From Talinum fruticosum (lineage: Eukaryota > Streptophyta > Magnoliopsida > Caryophyllales > Talinaceae), in contig JAITYX010000186.1 in assembly GCA_021018815.1 (NCBI GenBank), forward strand, positions 1-64,000: a DNA stretch of 64,000 nucleotides, given 5' to 3'. This document shows positions 1-10,336 of the stretch, piece after piece. Below the pieces are notes generated by a model. That model saw only the letters and a program-made list of their open reading frames with translations. It ran no database searches and was not told the origin of the DNA. How positions within the stretch are numbered: the stretch's first letter is position 1; each line of letters starts with the position of its first letter. A program made the position numbers and the translations under genes.

Positions 1-1215
1 TCTACATCTAGGATAGCGTCAATTAGAAAGGAAATTTGTGGCATTAAACGAGATGATTGAGGAAACTTTTTCTGAATATTGGGAGAGTTTTAATAAATTA
101 TATGTTAGTTGTCCCCAACATCAAATTTCGAGCATTTATTGATTCAATATTTTTAAGAAAGTTTTATTGCCAATAGATAAAAATATGGTAGATGTTACTA
201 GTGGAGGGGCCTTGTTTAATAAGACTCTAGCTCGGGCTAGAGAATTGTTTAATATTATGGCCCAAATTACTTAACAATTTGGAATTTGAGATAACCAATT
301 TAGGAATGTTAATGAGTTCAATTTAGCTCCATCTATAAAGAGTCAATTGTCCCAAATTACTGTTATGTTGAACAAATTGGTCCATAGAGAAGAAGTAATA
401 GTTTGTAGTATTTGCCGTTTAGAGGGTCATGTTGCTAATTCATGCCCTACACAACAAAGAGGGCATGTGAATGCTATTTTTTCCAACCAAGGTCAAATGA
501 ACCATAACCCATTCTCAAATACTTATGAAGAATGGAGTTACTACTCTAACCTTAGGTATGGATTTGAAGAAACCCCTATAATTTGATCAATCCATTGCTC
601 AGGACAAAACTAATTATCTTTTAGAGAAAATCATTAAGAAGATGGATGACCAGAAAAAGGAGATTGACCTTAGGTTCCAAAGCTTAGAGATGACCATTAA
701 GCGAGGTTCAAGAGAGAGAGACTGCCAACAATACCGTAATTAGTACCCTGCAAGCCCAAATGCAATCTCACCTTTCCAAGATCCAAAAGAAAATGAGAGT
801 GTCATAACACTTAATAGTGGGAAAGAGTTAGAGGAACCTAGGAAAAACATAGAGATAGAGCCAGAATTAGAGGTCAAGGAATCTGAACTTGACCAAAACA
901 AAGATGACGCCTCTAATGCTAAGGAAATAGGTGAAAATAAGAAAGAGTTTTACAAGCCTATCCCACCTTTTCCTAATAGATTGAGAAGCACAACTCCTAA
1001 GGTAGACGAGGCAATTGAAGATATCATAGAAATATCTAGGAAGGCAGAAATCAACATTCCTCTTCTAGATACCATGAAACGGGAACCTCGTTATGCTAAG
1101 TTCCTTAAAGATCTATTCACGAGCAAATTAAAATTGAAAAAGAACAAAAAGGTAAGTGTGGGGAGAATACATCTGCTCTTTTTCAAAAGAAATTTCCCAC
1201 TAATTGCAAGTATGT
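1..1215 (+). pseudogene. Ty3/gypsy gag remnant with zinc knuckle
   Basis: Gag is the capsid/nucleocapsid polyprotein that packages element RNA. In shifting frames the segment encodes a gag-core stretch at about 60-275 (ETFSEYWESFNKLYVSCP, then NMVDVTSGGALFNKT). A CCHC zinc knuckle CSICRLEGHVANSC lies at 404-445. A downstream segment at about 981-1170 has EINIPLLD and PRYAKFLKDLF, characteristic of the plant gypsy gag/protease linker. Several stops and frameshifts separate these blocks. After about 1165 the frame shifts again (NTSALFQKKFPTNCK) and homology ends near 1215, where 3' noncoding sequence begins. It cannot make a functional polyprotein. Confidence 0.8.
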
Positions 1216-1586
1216 AGGAGACCAGATTTGTTTAGTGTGGGAAATACAATTAACCGATCCTTGAGCTGCAGAGGTGTCGAGCCAAAGATGGTAAACAAAG
1301 GCGCTGGTTGGGAGGCAACCCAACATTTTCAGGGAAGTTTCTATAATTTTTACTTTAATTTTATTCTTATTTTTATTTTGCATGCATTAGGGACAATGCA
1401 TAAATTAAGTATGGGGAGTGCATCCTGCATTTTAATTTTATACATTTATTTTTATCTTATTTTTTGAAAAAAATTTTTAAAAAAAATTTTAGTGTCTTTC
1501 TTGTGAAGAAATGCATGAAGAAATTTCTTGTGAAGAAATTTTATCTTAATTTTTTTCTTTCCTTTTGTAAATGAGAAATTTGACCA
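1216..1586 (+). other. gypsy 3' noncoding region, left part
   Basis: The stretch around 1262-1323 (GTCGAGCC, GCGCTGGTTGGGAGGCAACC) resembles sequence found after the coding region of large plant gypsy elements. A purine-rich string AGTATGGGGAGTG is at 1408-1420, and a short AAGAAATTTCTTGTGAAGAA duplication lies around 1500-1540. It ends at the GACCA target site of copia A (1582-1586) and resumes at 11824. No gene is visible here. Confidence 0.5.
1582..1586 (+). repeat. target-site duplication GACCA of copia A, left
   Basis: GACCA directly precedes the TG of the 5' LTR and recurs at 11819-11823 directly after the CA of the 3' LTR. The exact 5-bp repeat defines both ends of copia A. Confidence 0.93.
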
Positions 1587-3049
1587 TGAAGACTCGGACT
1601 CGAAAGTAGACCATTCTGAGTACTACCAAAGAGAGGTACAAACCTCTTCCCTTCTATATTTTGATTACAAGTCATTCTGAGTGTTATAAAAACTCTTGCA
1701 TATATTTTCATTTGATTCCGAGTGACTCGGAAAACACATTTTCATCTATCATCTCACATTGATATTTACGAGTCACTCGGACACTACTCCGATTTATCGT
1801 ATGTTCAAATAATCTCTCTAACACTTCATATCTACATTCTGATTGCATTAATTCAACTTTTTAAGTCAGCATATTTGTTTGAGAATTATTTGTCTAGATC
1901 AAGTACCTATACTCTAATGTTTTCACTCTTATAACTTGATCTTTCTTAAGATCGACTACGATGGAATGCGAGTATAATGAATATTAGACTCGGAAAATTC
2001 TACTCTTCTAGGCCTAAGATAACTATGAACTTAATTATCCTAATTAAATTATTATCTGTGCCTAATCTTCGACCAAAATGTTTTATACTTTGAGAACCCA
2101 AATTATTTACTTTTGTAAATTATCCAAATGAGGTTATCCTATTTTTGAATTACAAAAGTAACCGGTTTCAAGTTGTCAATCACCGGTAGACAAGGCTTTT
2201 CTACTTCGAACAAGGCTCGAGACGTTGTGTCGGGATTATCTGTTTTCAAAATTGGAAAACTTCAACCCTAAGCTCAATGGTGGTTTCCACCCTACTTTTC
2301 GAGACAACACCAGTTGATTAGAGCACCCTTAGGAGTCAAGAGCCGTTGCACAACGTTCACATCTCAACGAATCTTTTACGAGTCACTCGGAAGAACCCTT
2401 ACAACGAGTCACAAAGGAGTTTTGTTCAGAAGTTAGTCACAACGGCTAATCTACTTGGTCATCTATAAATAAAAGCCAACTCTCAAGACTTGAAGCTTAC
2501 TGAATATATTGTCAATACACATCGAGTTAAGAAAAATTCATTGTATTCATACTCAATCTTGTATTTACAACTCCCAGTTTGTAACTCATACTTTCCGAGT
2601 TGTAAATTCTTGTAATCATTCACATACTCCTTCTTACTTACTGAGTAAGGTCCCTTGATTAAGCTATAAGGGTTAACTTAGCTCAATTGTCCCTAGCTGT
2701 AAAGGTTACCTTAGTTAGGAAGTACTAGATCGAATAAGGAAATTTACGAGTTTAGAAAAACTCTGTAAGGAATTGTTTAAGGGAGCTATCCTGGTTGAGT
2801 CGGTCTACTGTATTTTGTGGATTCAAAATAGTGGATTTGACTTGGTGCTTGGACTAGCACTGGCCGTGGTTTTCCGCCGGATGAGGGTTTCCACGTATAT
2901 CTAAGTTCACACTTTTCTAAGTCCAATCTAGACTCGGATTGTCTTGATTATTCTTTTCAAGCTTTAATCTTCCAAGTTTGTTAAAATTTCCTCCACACCC
3001 TATTCACTCCCCTTTAGGGTGACTAAGACTCTCCAAGAGCAAACCTTCA
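1587..3049 (+). repeat. copia A 5' LTR
   Basis: Starts TGAAGACTCGGACT and ends ACCTTCA, a TG...CA LTR of 1463 bp. The matching 3' LTR is at 10337-11818. It is rich in CTCGG/CCGAG motifs. A TATAAATA box lies at 2464-2471, so U3 is about 0.9 kb and R-U5 about 0.55 kb. The same LTR family is seen at 30139-31732, 40540-42121 and, truncated, at 21867-22342. Confidence 0.93.
2464..2471 (+). promoter_or_regulatory. LTR TATA box of copia A
   Basis: TATAAATA lies in the second half of the LTR. The same box is at the equivalent place in the 3' LTR (11238-11245), as TATATATA in copia B (30795-30802, minus strand) and as TATAAATA in the solo LTR (41211-41218, minus strand). It probably sets the start of the genomic RNA. 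Confidence 0.65.
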
Positions 3050-3051
3050 AT

Positions 3052-3064
3052 TGGTATTAGAGCC
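3052..3064 (+). other. primer-binding site of copia A
   Basis: TGGTATTAGAGCC lies two bases after the 5' LTR and complements the 3' end of initiator-methionine tRNA, the usual primer of Ty1/copia elements, apart from one position. Copia B has the equivalent site. Confidence 0.88.
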
Positions 3065-3094
3065 TAGCCCTTCAGAAAGGGTCTAACAACTAAA

Positions 3095-4892
3095 ATGTCT
3101 AAAGATAAGATGGATCGGAACAATGGAGAGTTCGATGAAAGAAGATCTTCTAGCAGACCACCTAAGTTCAAAGGATTAAATTTCGTGCACTTTGGAAGAA
3201 GCTAATGGAATGCTTTCTGTTGGATCACAATGAAGATGATGAAACATCATACAAGAAGGCAATTACATTCCAATGAAGATGGAAGATACAAGACCTGTGC
3301 CTAAAGCAAAGTTCGAGTACACCACTGAAGAGGCGAAAAAGTTCACAAAGAACTTTAAAGCAATGAACATTCCGATGTGCACCATCGGCTCGAGAAGAAT
3401 ACAACGAGTGTCGGCTGTGACACAGCTAAAGATGTGTGGTGGGACACTCTTGTCAACACATATGAGAGAACAAGCCAAGTAAGACAAGCGAAGATAAGTC
3501 AATATCTTCACAAATATGAATTGTTCAAGATGGAGCTAGAAGAAAACATCACTCGGATGTTTATATGCTTCAATGAGATTACCAACAATCTCAAATCTCT
3601 GGGTAGAAAGATTTCCTATGAAGAAATGCGTAGAAAAATTCTAAGAAGCCCACCCAAGAGCAGATGGGGTCCCAAGGTGACAGCCATTGAGGAAGCTTAT
3701 AACCTTTCTCAACTAAAGCCAGACGAACTGATTGGGAAGCTACTTACCCATGAAATCCATCTAGAAGAAGAGGATGTCGAGGTCAGCACCAAAAGGAACA
3801 TTGTGTTGAAGGCCTTAGAAAGTAGAGGAGAAAATCTAAGTTCCTAAGATTTAGAAGAAGATCCCATGGCACTCATTGCTCGAGGCTTCAAAAGAATGAT
3901 GAAGCATAAGAAATAGGAGAAAAGGCCAAGAGAAGAGTTCTACAAGAAAGATAGGAAGGACAGAAAAGGTAAACACGCATCCCCTTCAAAGTTGTCTTTA
4001 ACTAAGAACTTTGGCTGTTTTGAATGTGGCAGCAAAGATCACATAGTCAAAGACTGTCCAAGGAGAAAGAGGGACAGAAAGAAGAAGACTATGATGGCCA
4101 CATGGAGTGATGAAGATTCATCTGAAGAAGATGAAGACTCGAGACGAATCAAAGTGTCCGATGGAACTATCGGACTCGAAGTTAAATTTGAGTCGGACTC
4201 CGACAACTCAAACATTGAGGAGACAAATCCTCGGGAGGTAATAGAATACTTTCTTAAGTTCTCGCAAAGTTGATTTAGCTAAATATATTTACACTTTGGA
4301 AGAAAAGTCCAATTCGATTCTTCTCAATTCAAAAACAACTTGAGTCTCTCACTTTTGAGAACATTGGTTTGAAAAATGAATTGGAAAAAGTAAGACTTAC
4401 TCTAAGAGAACTCAAGACTAGTACTCAAACTAATGAGACCGAGTCCGAGACACTCGGAAGAAAAACGAGAATCCGAAACAAAAGCTCAATGAGTCTCAAG
4501 AGCTTGTTTTTGAAATTTACTCAAGGTCGAAGAACCTTGACATGTTATTAGGCTCTCAATGTGTCTCCTTTAGAAAGGAAGGACTTGATTTTAACAAAGA
4601 GGAGGAATCAAATTCCTACTCGGATCTTTTCAAAAGGGATTCTGGAACTCTGAAGTTCAAGAAGGATGAGCATGATCCTATTCATAAAAATGAAAGGAGG
4701 ACTGAGCCTAGACCAGCCTATAAGAAAAAGTCTTGTCCACTTGCTTATAAAAGAAAAGATTTCCAGAAGAAAGAGACACGAGACTCAGCTTTTTAAAAGA
4801 AGACTCGGAATCAGACCAAACCCAAAGTAATTCAACTCTAGGTTCCCAAGAGTCTTCTTCCTCGGAAAAGGACCACGAGTAAAGGGAGTTAC
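3095..4892 (+). pseudogene. copia A gag (UBN2-type, CCHC knuckle)
   Basis: First ATG at 3095 follows the PBS by 30 bases. Frameshifts break the N-terminal part (WKKLMECFLLDHNEDD is readable near 3200-3245). The capsid-like UBN2 core is open at 3377-3847, with LVNTYERTSQVRQAKISQYL, FICFNEITNNLKSLG and IGKLLTHEIHLEEED. A stop near 3845 separates it from the nucleocapsid, which has CFECGSKDHIVKDC at about 4016-4057 followed by a basic RRKRDRKKKT tail and an acidic stretch. Further broken frames (4369-4551, 4542-4796) cover the lysine-rich linker before protease. Copia B carries the same order on the minus strand. Non-functional. Confidence 0.85.
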
Positions 4893-7692
4893 TTGGGTTC
4901 GTTAGAGGAAGTGATAAGGGTTAGTGTGTTTCGACTTGCAGATAACTCGAAAAAGACAAAAGGTCATTGGTACCTAGACAGTGGATGCTCACACCACATG
5001 TTGGGAGATTCAAGACGCTTTTCCGAGTTAGAAAATTACAAAGGAGGCAAAGTCACTTTTGGAGATGACAGTAAGGGCATGATAGTTGGAATAGGCAAGA
5101 TTGGAAAAGGAGACAACCTGGTCAGCCCAGTCTATCTTATCAAGGGATTAAAGTACAATCTACTCAGAATTTCTCAACTATGTGACAAAGGTCAAGAGGT
5201 AATGTTCACTTAGACAAATTGCTATATTTTTGATGCAACCACCAAAGAGACTAAGCTCTCGGGTAAGAGATCGAGTACTACCTATACTATTCCTCTTTCG
5301 ATCCAAGTCAGAATCTATCTCGTTTAAAAGCATCACCGCATGATGATTCTTGGACATGGCATCGTAGATTAGGTCATGTTAGTATGCCTACTATAAAAAT
5401 CTTACATCTCATGGTCTAGTCACAACTTTACCTAACTATGCTTTTAAGAAAGATAAAATTTGTGAAGCATGCACAAAAGGAAACAGTCAGATCATCCTTC
5501 AAATCTCTCAAAACTGTTTCCACATCCAAAGTGCTTGAAATGTTGCATATGGATTTATGTGGTGAAATCCTCGTAAAGGGTCTCGGAGGTAAATCTTATG
5601 TACTTGTGGTTGTTGATGACTGCTCACGATTTACCTGACTTTTTTTCTTAACCACAAATATGAAGCTTTCAAAGAGTTCAGCAAGCTTTGTAGGAAAATT
5701 CAATTAGAGTCTTAGACTCGGATCAAAAGAATTCGAACCGACCATGGAATGGAGTTCGACTACTCGAATTTGCAGAGTTTTGCGATAAGAATAGTATCTC
5801 CCACAACTTCTCAGCACCCGAACTCCTCAACGGAATGGGGTAGTGGAGAGAAAGACCAGAACTCTTGAAGAAATAGGAAGGACAATGATGATTGAACACA
5901 ATTTGCCTTACTATTTCCGGGCTGAGGCGATCAACACAAGAAACCACACACCGAACATATGCCTCATCGGACCAGCTCAGAATGTTGAAGGTCAAACAGA
6001 TAAGCAAGCTCAATTAGATCAAATCACTGAAGATCAACCAGTTCAACCCTCAAATCTGGTGAATCGGAGAACAGGTGGAGCATTCAAATATGCTTCAAGC
6101 CACCCACTCGAAAACATCTTGTCCGACATCAACGAGTGGGGTAAGAACTCGCTCTTCCTTGAAAAATCTATGTGCATTCACTATATTCATATCATTAACT
6201 CGAACCCAGAAATACACTAGAGGCCCTAAATGAACCTGAATGGGTAGAGGCCATGCAAGAGGAACTTAATCAATTTGAAAGAAACCAAGTCATAGGAACC
6301 AAATGGGTTTTCAAGAACAAACTAGATGAGGATGGGTTGATAGTGAGAAATAAGGCTAGACTTATGACTCAAGGTTACAATCAAGAAGAAGGAATTGATT
6401 GTGGGGAAACCTTTGCACCAGTTGCTAGGATTGAAGCAATTAGAATACTATTGGCATTTGCATCTAGCATGAATATTAAATTGTATCAAATGGATGTCAA
6501 ATGTGCTTTTCTGAATGGTTTCATTCAAGAGGAAGTCTATGTTGAGGAACCCCTGGATTTGAAAACTTAGAATTTCGAAATCATGTTTTCAAGTTACAAA
6601 AGGCTCTTTATGGTCTTAAACAAGCTCCTAGAGCTTGGTATGAAAGACCGAGCAGTTTCGTGGTTGAAAATGATTTTAAAAGAGGTCAAATTGACAAAAC
6701 TCTTTGCATAAAAACCAAGGGGAAAGACTTTCTTATTGTTCAGATTTATGTTGATGATATAATTTTTGGAGCTACTAATGAAAATCTCTGTCGAGATTTT
6801 TCTGAGTTAATGAGATAGGAATTCCAAATGAGCATGATAGGAGGGCTCAATTTGTTTCTTGGTCTACAAATTAAACAAGATAAAGATGGCATCTATGTCC
6901 ATCAATCTAAGTATACCAAGGAGTTGCTGAAGAAGTACAAGCTTCAAGATGCAAAACATGCAGCCACACCAATGAGCAACGAGCCTTAAACTAGACTCAA
7001 ATGAAAAAGGTAAAACAAGTAGTTCATAAACTCTATCGAGGTATGATTGGATCTCTGCTATATCTTACATCCAAGTAGGCCGGACATTATGTTTAGTGTA
7101 TGTCTCGTGTGAAAGATTCCAAGCTAATCCAAAAGAATCACATCTCAGTGTGGTGAAGAGAATCTTTAGATATCTTGCAGGAACTCGGAATCTAGGTCTA
7201 TGGTTCTCAAGAGACTCGGAACCGACACTCACTGGATACTCGGATGCCGACTATGCTTGGATATAAGGTTGATAGAAAGAGCACCTCCGAAGCATGCTAG
7301 TTTCTAGGTCAATCCCTTATATCTTGACACTCAAAGAAGCAGAACTCAATTGCTCTATCAACTGCTAAAGCTGAGTACATTGCAGCTGGAGCATGTTGTG
7401 CTCGAATTCTATGGACCAACCAACACTTAAAAGATCTTAAACTTTCATTCAAATCAATTCCAATCAAGTGTGACAATCGAGTGCAATCAGCATCACTAAG
7501 AATCCAGTTCAACATTCAAAGACAAAGCACATTGAGGTTAGGTATCATTTTCCGAGAGACCATTCCGAGAAGGGTGATATTGAACTTGAATTTATTCCTA
7601 CGAAATTTCAATTAGCTGACATCTTTACTAAGCCACGTAGTGAGGATTAGTTTTGTTTCATTAGGAATGAACTTGGCATGATAAATGCATGA
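4893..7692 (+). pseudogene. copia A pol: protease, integrase, RT, RNase H
   Basis: Pol order is that of Ty1/copia. The protease has LDSGCSHHM at about 4976-5002 (DSG catalytic triad). The gag-pre-integrase segment WHRRLGHVSM is near 5350. The integrase core is broken and ends in NGVVERKTRTLEE near 5835. An internal deletion near 5972 removes the integrase C-terminal part. RT begins at about 6280 ([25 protein letters not shown]) and keeps the catalytic YVDD at 6747-6758. RNase H shows YSDADY near 7230 and ends with FIRNELGM and a TGA at 7690-7692. At least ten stops or frameshifts are spread through it, so no polyprotein can be made. Confidence 0.9.
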
Positions 7693-8261
7693 TTACGTTT
7701 TTTTTTGAAATTATCTTGCATGATTATGTGTTACATGTTTCTTCTCTTTGTCTCAATAACAATTAGTTCAGTTGACCCGGTGATACTCGAGCTAGGAGTT
7801 ATTATCTTTTGGGCTTTCTGAGTCACTTAGAAACTTTACCGAGTCAAACTTAGTTTTTGAGAAAATTGGACTTCAAACTTTTGAAATCATCTCTAGATTA
7901 GTGGAGAATTTCAGAAATTTCTTTTAAAATTTCTCTTTTTCTCTCTCTACCACGTGTATGGATCGGTGAGCTAGCCGTTGAGAGACCGACACTGGAATTC
8001 TAACCGTTGGAGAGCAGATGCAGACACACCGGTCCGAGGCGACTGTTGGAGGTTTGGGTCGAACGGATACTCGAAGGACATTCTTTTCGCTATAAATAGT
8101 ATCCCTTTTCCTTCATTTTGCTACTTTACTCTCTGCTAACCTAAACTCTCGTATACTCATTTCTTCAATCTAAGCTCTCAAGCACTCTCAAGCAATCTCA
8201 GTACTCTCTTTCTCTCTCGTTTCCCCAGCTAACTCATCTTTCTTCTCACAACTTCTCGACC
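7693..8261 (+). other. copia A spacer between pol and third ORF
   Basis: This is noncoding. It holds GC-richer sequence around 7940-8060, a TATA box at 8091 and a CT-rich leader (8100-8261) rich in CTCTC and TTCTC runs, as in plant 5' UTRs. Copia B has a homologous spacer at 24427-25076. The arrangement suggests a separate promoter for the third ORF. Confidence 0.6.
8091..8098 (+). promoter_or_regulatory. internal TATA box before the third ORF of copia A
   Basis: TATAAATA sits in the pol-to-third-ORF spacer, 171 bases before the ATG at 8262, followed by a CT-rich leader. The homologous box in copia B is at 24671-24678 on the minus strand. Presence in both copies argues against chance, but transcription from it is inference. 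Confidence 0.5.
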
Positions 8262-9840
8262 ATGCCTAAGAGAGTTTCCGCTCCAGATTTTCTAGGTTCC
8301 GCCACTAAAAACCTAGAACAAAGAACCAAGAGGGTTCTTCTCACCCCTCTAAAATACTCATCACCCAACATCTAACGTTGGATGACAAATTCTTCCCAAC
8401 CACGAACTTTTCGTGGTTAAAACACATAAAAACCACTCGGGGTATACAACTTTCTCTATTTTAGCAAATTCATATAACCATAACTCATTGCTAAGTGCTG
8501 AGTTCTATTCGAACGTTTCTTGCTCTAAGGGGATCATCACCTCCGAGTTCGCAACATAGTGGTATGTATTAATCTCTCTCTCCTTCATCGACTTTTTAAA
8601 GTTTCATTTATCTTCCTCAACAACAACCCAATCCCCTTGAACGAGGTTGCTAATGAATTCATTGAAAAATACGACAAGGAAGTCCCCGAGTCATGCAACA
8701 ACTTTTCTATGACTCGGATGAAAACCGAGGCTAGGCTCCTCTGTTTCTTGCTGATAAGAACTTTCTTTTCTCACCACTCCAAGCAAAGAAAATCCCAACT
8801 CCAAAATTCTCAAAGCTCGTTCGCCATTCTCGAGGGCTACAACGTAGACATCTTCCCCACCATTATCGAGCGGATGGCCACCGTGCTAGCTCGGACTAAG
8901 AAATCCACCCCTCTTCCTTTCGGAGCCCTCCTCACCCTTATCTTTAAACAATTCACGGTTCCGCTCCCCTCGGACCCAAACGAAGTGTCTAAGGCTGCCA
9001 TTGTTGTTGGTAGAAAAGAGCTTATTGGATACGGGTACTAGGAGAGCCAACCTGGTTTCGGGTTCATAGCTCGAACCGAGACAACCTTCTCCTCCACTTC
9101 GGACTTAGACTCCTCTCTCTCTCCCTCCTCCACCCGACGGTGCATCCACCTCAGGTGCTTCGATGTTGTCACTGTCGCCTTGTCTCGCAACTCTAATAGA
9201 CAAGTTCTCTTATGTGTCCACGGAAATCCGGGACACTCTTCACTCCTTCAAGATTGTCCTTCAGTCCATGACCATTAACCAAAAGATAGCCCAATCTCAA
9301 ATTCGAGAGCAACAAGATGTGCTTCTCGAAATGAAAAATTTGGTTAAGGAGCAGCATGAGATGCTCGAACTCCTAAGAGGAAGGCGCACCAAAGCTGCTC
9401 AGGACCTGCACAACTCGTAAATGTAAGCCTCGCCAAGTCTCCATCCGGAGAGGCAGCTGAAGAAGAAGAGGACCAGCTCCTTCGAAGAGAAGGAAGAAGA
9501 GAAAGAGCAAGAAGGAGAGAAGCACGACGAAGCCGAGGGACAAGGTGCTCCGGGCCCTCAATCGAACCGATAAGCTCGGACGGCAGTCTCGGTGACTCGA
9601 AGACCCCGTGAATGTTGGACAATTCACAACAGTCGAGGCCGGAGGAAGCGCCCCTTCGTGACGTTCCAAGAGGATGAGCCTCCGGATGACCTCGTTCCGG
9701 GTAAGCCACTCGGAGCTGAGCCCCTTCCAGAGATACCAGTGCTGCCATCGCCCGGATCTTCAACGTCTTCACAAGCATACCAGTGCAGGTGCACTCGCAC
9801 GCTCATCCACCTCAACTCGGACCACACCCACTCCACCATC
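8262..9840 (+). pseudogene. copia A third ORF (env-like/plant transposon protein, coiled coil)
   Basis: ATG at 8262 opens MPKRVSAPDFLGSATK, matching the start of the copia B third ORF. A frameshifted core follows, open at 8559-9041 (NPIPLNEVANEFIEKYDKE, EGYNVDIFPTIIERMA, FGALLTLIFKQF). A helical coiled-coil segment is at 9163-9420 (SMTINQKIAQSQIREQQDVL, KEQHEMLELLRGRR). A charged C-terminal part includes FQEDEPPDDLVPGKPL near 9664. SIRE-like elements carry such an extra ORF, often called envelope-like; the core also recalls the plant 'putative transposon protein' domain (memory-based). I see no convincing signal peptide or fusion features, so an envelope role is not supported here. Several breaks make it non-functional. 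Confidence 0.72.
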
Positions 9841-9947
9841 TTAACTTTTTTTCTCTTGTTGTGTTTTTTCTTTTTTTTTGGTCTAGACATCAAAATTGTA
9901 TCTACTTGATACATTCTTCCCCATTTCTTTTTCTTTTTTTTTTCCTG

Positions 9948-9968
9948 AAAGGCAAGGGGGAGAATAAA
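9948..9968 (+). other. second polypurine tract in copia A
   Basis: AAAGGCAAGGGGGAGAATAA is a purine-rich run after a long T-rich stretch, about 370 bases upstream of the 3' LTR. Copia B has the same run reversed at 22690-22705. It resembles the extra purine tract reported for SIRE-type elements; function is inference. Confidence 0.5.
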
Positions 9969-10321
9969 CTAAATTTGTTGTCCTGTTTAGGGGAGTTTTT
10001 TCACCCTCTTTTATGTGTATTTTTGTGTTTTTAGGTATACATATGAATGAATTTTCTAATTTTGAGCATATTGATTTCTGAGTATAACTCTTTCTGCGTT
10101 TGAATTTCTCATTTAGTTTTGCTCGATATATCAGCTTGTTTCTTTATTTTACTCGATATAATTACTCACGACTATTCACCATATGAGTTATCCGCATAAA
10201 TATTCTAAGTTCGAAACACTTCACTCTTTACTCTATTTTCCGTGATATTTCACTAAGTCAGAATGAAAACTCATGACTCTTTCACTAACAAAGTTTCTGT
10301 CTAAGTATGGAATGCTTTTCA

Positions 10322-10336
10322 TCAAAAAGGGGAGAT
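10322..10336 (+). other. polypurine tract of copia A
   Basis: TCAAAAAGGGGAGAT lies immediately before the 3' LTR, the place where plus-strand DNA synthesis is primed. The reverse-strand equivalent in copia B is at 22343-22357. Confidence 0.85.

Noticed and set aside
9344..9914. Several minus-strand frames opposite the third ORF of copia A
   Set aside because: Shadows of the sense coding region and T-rich tract, with no equivalents that keep the frame in copia B.
9840..9935. Phe/Leu-rich C-terminal hydrophobic tail of the copia third ORF as a membrane anchor
   Set aside because: It is encoded by poly-T tracts just upstream of the purine tract, and the frames differ between copia A and copia B, so it looks like U-rich noncoding DNA.
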